Assembly: GCA_016202645.1 (NCBI GenBank)
Contig: JACQOF010000127.1
Span: 1-64,000 of the forward strand
Length of the DNA stretch: 64,000 nucleotides
Direction of reading: 5' to 3'
Source: a bacterium
GTDB lineage: Bacteria; Lindowbacteria; 2-12-FULL-62-27
The notes under the pieces are model-generated. The model made no database searches. It was not told the DNA's origin and worked only from the letters and a program-made list of their open reading frames with translations. Positions 61,278-64,000 of the stretch are shown here, in pieces. Each line of letters opens with the position of its first letter. Within the stretch, counting starts at the first letter, position 1. A program made the translations under genes and the position numbers.

Positions 61278-61363
61278 CCGGTAACCGGTAACCGGTAACC
61301 GGTAATCGGTGACCGGTCATCAGGTTTACCAGTTACCGATTACCGGTTACCGGTTACTGACAG
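61278..61363. repeat. GGTAACC tandem array in inverted arrangement
   Basis: Five CCGGTAA-type 7-bp units run rightward (61278-61320) and are followed by units in the opposite orientation (61325-61363), forming an imperfect 86-bp palindrome. It lies between the cyclase-like gene and fabF. Confidence 0.9.
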
Positions 61364-61377
61364 GACGCAACCGGTCG

Positions 61378-62613
61378 TCAGAAATATTTCTTGAACACCA
61401 CAGTCGCATTATGCCCTCCAAACCCAAACGCATTCGAAATCGCGTGGGTGATGGGGTGGGCGGCTTTGACATTCGGCGTGTAGTTTAGATCGCAGTCCGG
61501 GTCCGGGTTCGTGTAGTTGATCGTCGGCGGCACGACGCCCTCGCGCATCGCCATGACGGCCGCGACGGCTTCGACGGCCGCGCCCGCGCCGAGCAGGTGG
61601 CCGTGGACGGATTTGGTCGAGCTGATGCGGACTTGCCGGGCGTGCTCCCCGAAGACGTCCTTGAGGGCGGCGGTCTCGGCCTTGTCGTTCAGCTGGGTCG
61701 ACGTGCCGTGGGCGTTGATGTAGTCGATGTCCGTAGGCTTGAGTCCCGCGTCCGCCAGCGCCAGGCGCATGACGCTCCGGGCGCCGTCGCCGTCCGGGCA
61801 CGGCGCTGTGATGTGGTGGGCGTCGCTGTTGGCGGCGTACCCGATGATTTCGGCCAGAATCGGCGCGCCGCGGCGCCGGGCGGTTTCAAACTCCTCCAAC
61901 ACCAGCGCGCCGGCGCCTTCCGAAAGAACAAACCCGTCACGGCCCTTGTCGAAGGGCCGGCTGGCCTCCTGGGGAGCGTCGTTTCGGGTCGAGAGCGCGC
62001 GCATGATGGAAAATCCCGCCAGAGAAATATGCGTGATGCCGGCTTCGCTCGCGCCCACGATCATCGCGTCGGCGTCGCCGCACTGGATGGTCCGAAGGCC
62101 AAACCCGATGCAGTGGTTGCCGGTGGTGCAGGCCGACACCATCGACGTATTGGGGCCTTTAAAGCCGTGCCGGATGGCGATCTCGCCGGCGGCGATGTTG
62201 ACGATCATCATGGGAATGAGAAAGGGATTCACGCGTCGCGGGCCGTTTTCCAGAAGCCGCTTGTGCTGTTCCTCGATCGTCGAAAACCCGCCCATGCCCG
62301 ACCCGAAGACCACGCCGATCCGGTCCTTCGGGACGCCGCCGTCGATCCGCGAGCCGGTCACAGCCTCGCGGCAGGCCACAAGCGCAAACTGCGCGAACCG
62401 GTCCAGCCGGCGGGCCTCGACTTTCTCAAAAAAATTCAACGGATTAAAATCGGAAATCTCGCCGCCAAACCGCGTCGGATACGGCGCCGGATCGAGAATC
62501 GTGATGGTCTTGATCCCGCTTTTGCCCTCCCGCACCGACTCCCAGAACGCCGGCACGCCGATCCCGCATGGCGCAATAACGCCCATGCCGGTGATGACGA
62601 CGCGCCGTTTCAT
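61378..62613 (-). CDS. fabF: 3-oxoacyl-[ACP] synthase II
   Basis: The 411-aa KAS II thiolase-fold enzyme has the active-site Cys162 in SACTTGNH, the His in NAHGTSTQLND, and the second His in KSVHGHLLGAGAAVE. It condenses malonyl-ACP with acyl-ACP. acpP lies 40 bp upstream on the same strand, the usual acpP-fabF pair. GAGA replaces the common GAAG after the second His, a minor change. Confidence 0.96.
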   Translation of the reverse strand: MKRRVVITGMGVIAPCGIGVPAFWESVREGKSGIKTITILDPAPYPTRFGGEISDFNPLNFFEKVEARRLDRFAQFALVACREAVTGSRIDGGVPKDRIGVVFGSGMGGFSTIEEQHKRLLENGPRRVNPFLIPMMIVNIAAGEIAIRHGFKGPNTSMVSACTTGNHCIGFGLRTIQCGDADAMIVGASEAGITHISLAGFSIMRALSTRNDAPQEASRPFDKGRDGFVLSEGAGALVLEEFETARRRGAPILAEIIGYAANSDAHHITAPCPDGDGARSVMRLALADAGLKPTDIDYINAHGTSTQLNDKAETAALKDVFGEHARQVRISSTKSVHGHLLGAGAAVEAVAAVMAMREGVVPPTINYTNPDPDCDLNYTPNVKAAHPITHAISNAFGFGGHNATVVFKKYF

Positions 62614-62653
62614 GATTGTGCTATTGGCTGATAGCTAATGGCCAATGGCGACG

Positions 62654-62911
62654 TTACGAATTGTGCGACGACGCCAGACAGGATTCGACAAACAGGACAA
62701 CACGGCCCACGGTCGTGAGCTTCTCGATCTGGTCGTCCGGGATCTTGAGGTTGAATTCCTCCTCGACCGCGAGCACCAGCTCCGTCAGCTCGAGGGAATC
62801 CGCGCCGAGATCGTCCAGAAAAGAGGCGGTCTCGGTGATTTTATCCTTTTTCACGTCCAGACGGTCAAGCACAATCGCCCGGACGCGCTGTAAAATCTCG
62901 TCATGCGTCAC
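62654..62911 (-). CDS. acpP: Acyl carrier protein
   Basis: The 85-aa acidic protein has the DSL phosphopantetheine site GADSLELTELV (Ser39) with flanking helices. It carries acyl chains for fabF and other enzymes. fabD, fabG and fabH are not nearby. The ATG is at 62911. Confidence 0.95.
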   Translation of the reverse strand: MTHDEILQRVRAIVLDRLDVKKDKITETASFLDDLGADSLELTELVLAVEEEFNLKIPDDQIEKLTTVGRVVLFVESCLASSHNS

Positions 62912-63001
62912 GTCAAATCTCCTTGGTTGATGAAATTGTCCACGCCCCGGAGGAATCCTACGTTTATTGGGGGGGGGCTGTCAACAAAAAACGAAAGGGA
63001 A

Positions 63002-63109
63002 GGGAGAGAGGGAGAAAGGGAGATAGGGAGAGAGGTTAAACATATCTTCAGAAATGCTGTCTTCCGGTTCCCGACTTTCTCCCTTTCTCCCTCTCTCCCT
63101 TTCTCCCTG
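63002..63109. repeat. Purine-tract inverted repeat (GGGAGA/TCTCCC)
   Basis: A 34-bp purine run on the + strand (63002-63035, GGGAGAGAGGGAGAAAGGGA...) is matched by a pyrimidine run (63076-63108, TTTCTCCCTTTCTCCCTCTC...). The arms are near-complementary and each is also a mirror repeat, so both a cruciform and an H-DNA form are possible. It lies in the 214-bp gap upstream of acpP. Confidence 0.9.
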
Positions 63110-63125
63110 CTCCAGTTCGGTTGTT

Positions 63126-64000
63126 TTATATCTTGTCCAGTTTCCACTCCGCGCCGTCGAACTGGAAAACCGCGGTCTGCATGCCGGCGTTGTTGTACGT
63201 GGTCACGCGTTCGGTCTTGGTGACGGTCGCCTCGTCCCCGTTGAAGTCCACGGATGTGTTGTCGTCGCCGTGCCGGAATTCGAGTTCCGAAACGACCCAG
63301 AGCTTGACCCAGACCCGGGACCCCGGCTTCTCCGGGGATTCGGCGGCGATCTGAACGATCCGCCAGGTCCATTTCTTGTATTGCTGCTTTCGAAAGAATT
63401 CTTCGAGCATCGGAAACTGCGGCGAGGCCGGCGTCATCCGGGATTTCAGGAACTTGATATCCGCTTTCACCAGCGCATCGGCCGTCGTTTTGACCAACGG
63501 CTCAAACTTCCCGCGGAGTTTCGCCTGTTCCGCCATCCACGGAGCGTGCGTGTCATACCAGTCCGCGTAGTACGCCTTGCGAGGCGCGCCGCCGGGGATC
63601 TGATCCAGCGCGGCGTGAAGATCCGCAAGGGCCGACCGCGCATCTTCAGGCTCGGCCGCGAAAAGATGCGCCCGGACGCGCGTGGGCTGATATTGCTCAA
63701 TGCCGAAACCGACGTAGGTGTCGCGTTGAACGAGATCGGGCCGTTTCTGGAGCATATCCCGGACCAGGTCACGTGTTTCCCGAAGGGATTTCAGCGCCTC
63801 ATCGGCCTCGCCGCGGGCCAACTGCACTCGCGCCTTCGCGACCGTCCCGGCCAGGAGAGTCCGGTCGTCGATGATGTCCTTCGCCCAGGAAAAAAACTGG
63901 TCCACCAGGATGACCGGATATTCGGTCGCGCCGCGGTCGGTCATCGCCAATTGTTCGAAAAAAGACGCGCAGGTAAGCTGTGAAACCTCATTCCGAATCT
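63126..64000 (-). CDS. Hypothetical protein, 5' end beyond window
   Basis: At least 290 codons are open to the window edge with no stop (the frame continues upstream of the ATG-like codon at 63950: QLTCASFFEQLAMTDRG). The C-terminal part includes a segment with a TIM44/SnoaL-like feel, PEKPGSRVWVKLWVVSELEFRHGDDNTSVDFNGDEATVTKTERVTTYNNAGMQTAVFQFDGAEWKL. The N-terminal half is helical with TPR-like repeats (AKARVQLARGEADEALKSL). It has no recognised function. Confidence 0.6.
   Translation of the reverse strand, partial: IRNEVSQLTCASFFEQLAMTDRGATEYPVILVDQFFSWAKDIIDDRTLLAGTVAKARVQLARGEADEALKSLRETRDLVRDMLQKRPDLVQRDTYVGFGIEQYQPTRVRAHLFAAEPEDARSALADLHAALDQIPGGAPRKAYYADWYDTHAPWMAEQAKLRGKFEPLVKTTADALVKADIKFLKSRMTPASPQFPMLEEFFRKQQYKKWTWRIVQIAAESPEKPGSRVWVKLWVVSELEFRHGDDNTSVDFNGDEATVTKTERVTTYNNAGMQTAVFQFDGAEWKLDKI

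Overview
The window comes from a G+C-rich bacterium with a Gram-negative type of envelope (heptosyltransferase-like GT9 enzymes, FabF/ACP, a 7TM-HD protein, SppA). Genes are densely packed, and many neighbours overlap by 4 bp in ATGA-type junctions. Nothing in the sequence fixes the phylum. The mixture of ordinary core genes, many two-component proteins and three dispersed repeat families suggests an environmental, perhaps uncultured lineage. The left edge starts with a run of 14 C and may be a contig end.

Left end (1-2360): an integron remnant in the 'inverted' layout. A 5'-truncated integron integrase gene (intI) lies on the minus strand. Downstream of its 3' end, in the same orientation, are three gene cassettes: an Mrr-like nuclease, a RelE/ParE-type toxin-antitoxin pair, and a FliL-like membrane protein. 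Two attC sites are visible, and their R'/R'' core boxes match exactly as cassette excision and insertion predict.

2447-12145: an SDR dehydrogenase, a glutamine synthetase-family enzyme, BolA and bacterioferritin. These are followed by the minus-strand operon alr-thiL-tsaE-tsaB-(degenerate Y-family polymerase)-uvrB.

12254-18258: plus-strand genes. They comprise a dienelactone hydrolase, a cobalamin riboswitch followed by a CbiX-like chelatase, tRNA-Arg(CCG), an epimerase, an aldo/keto reductase, two glycosyltransferases and QueD.

18255-31764: a 12-gene minus-strand operon, metK-hisS-aspS-phoH-pgpH-ybeY-corC-recO-DUF1189-sppA-yip1-ogg. Upstream of it on the same strand lie two envelope glycosyltransferases, rmuC and BrnTA. 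QueE lies farther right on the plus strand.

36951-48447: signalling. A GAF-EAL protein and a REC protein with a STAS-like tail are on the plus strand. A five-gene minus-strand cluster follows: a hybrid kinase with HPt, REC-metallo-beta-lactamase, an NtrC-type sigma54 activator, a REC-kinase and REC-PAS. A RAYT (REP-associated tyrosine transposase) element with 35-bp terminal inverted repeats is inserted against the 3' end of this cluster and supplies the last codons of its final gene.

48687-64000: an ECF sigma/anti-sigma/secreted-protein/VIT-vWA cluster, then an EVE-domain gene coupled to a TPR-metallo-beta-lactamase protein. alaS, a tail-anchored cyclase-like protein, fabF, acpP and a hypothetical gene cut by the window edge complete the region. 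Intergenic spaces here hold long, often perfect, inverted repeats.
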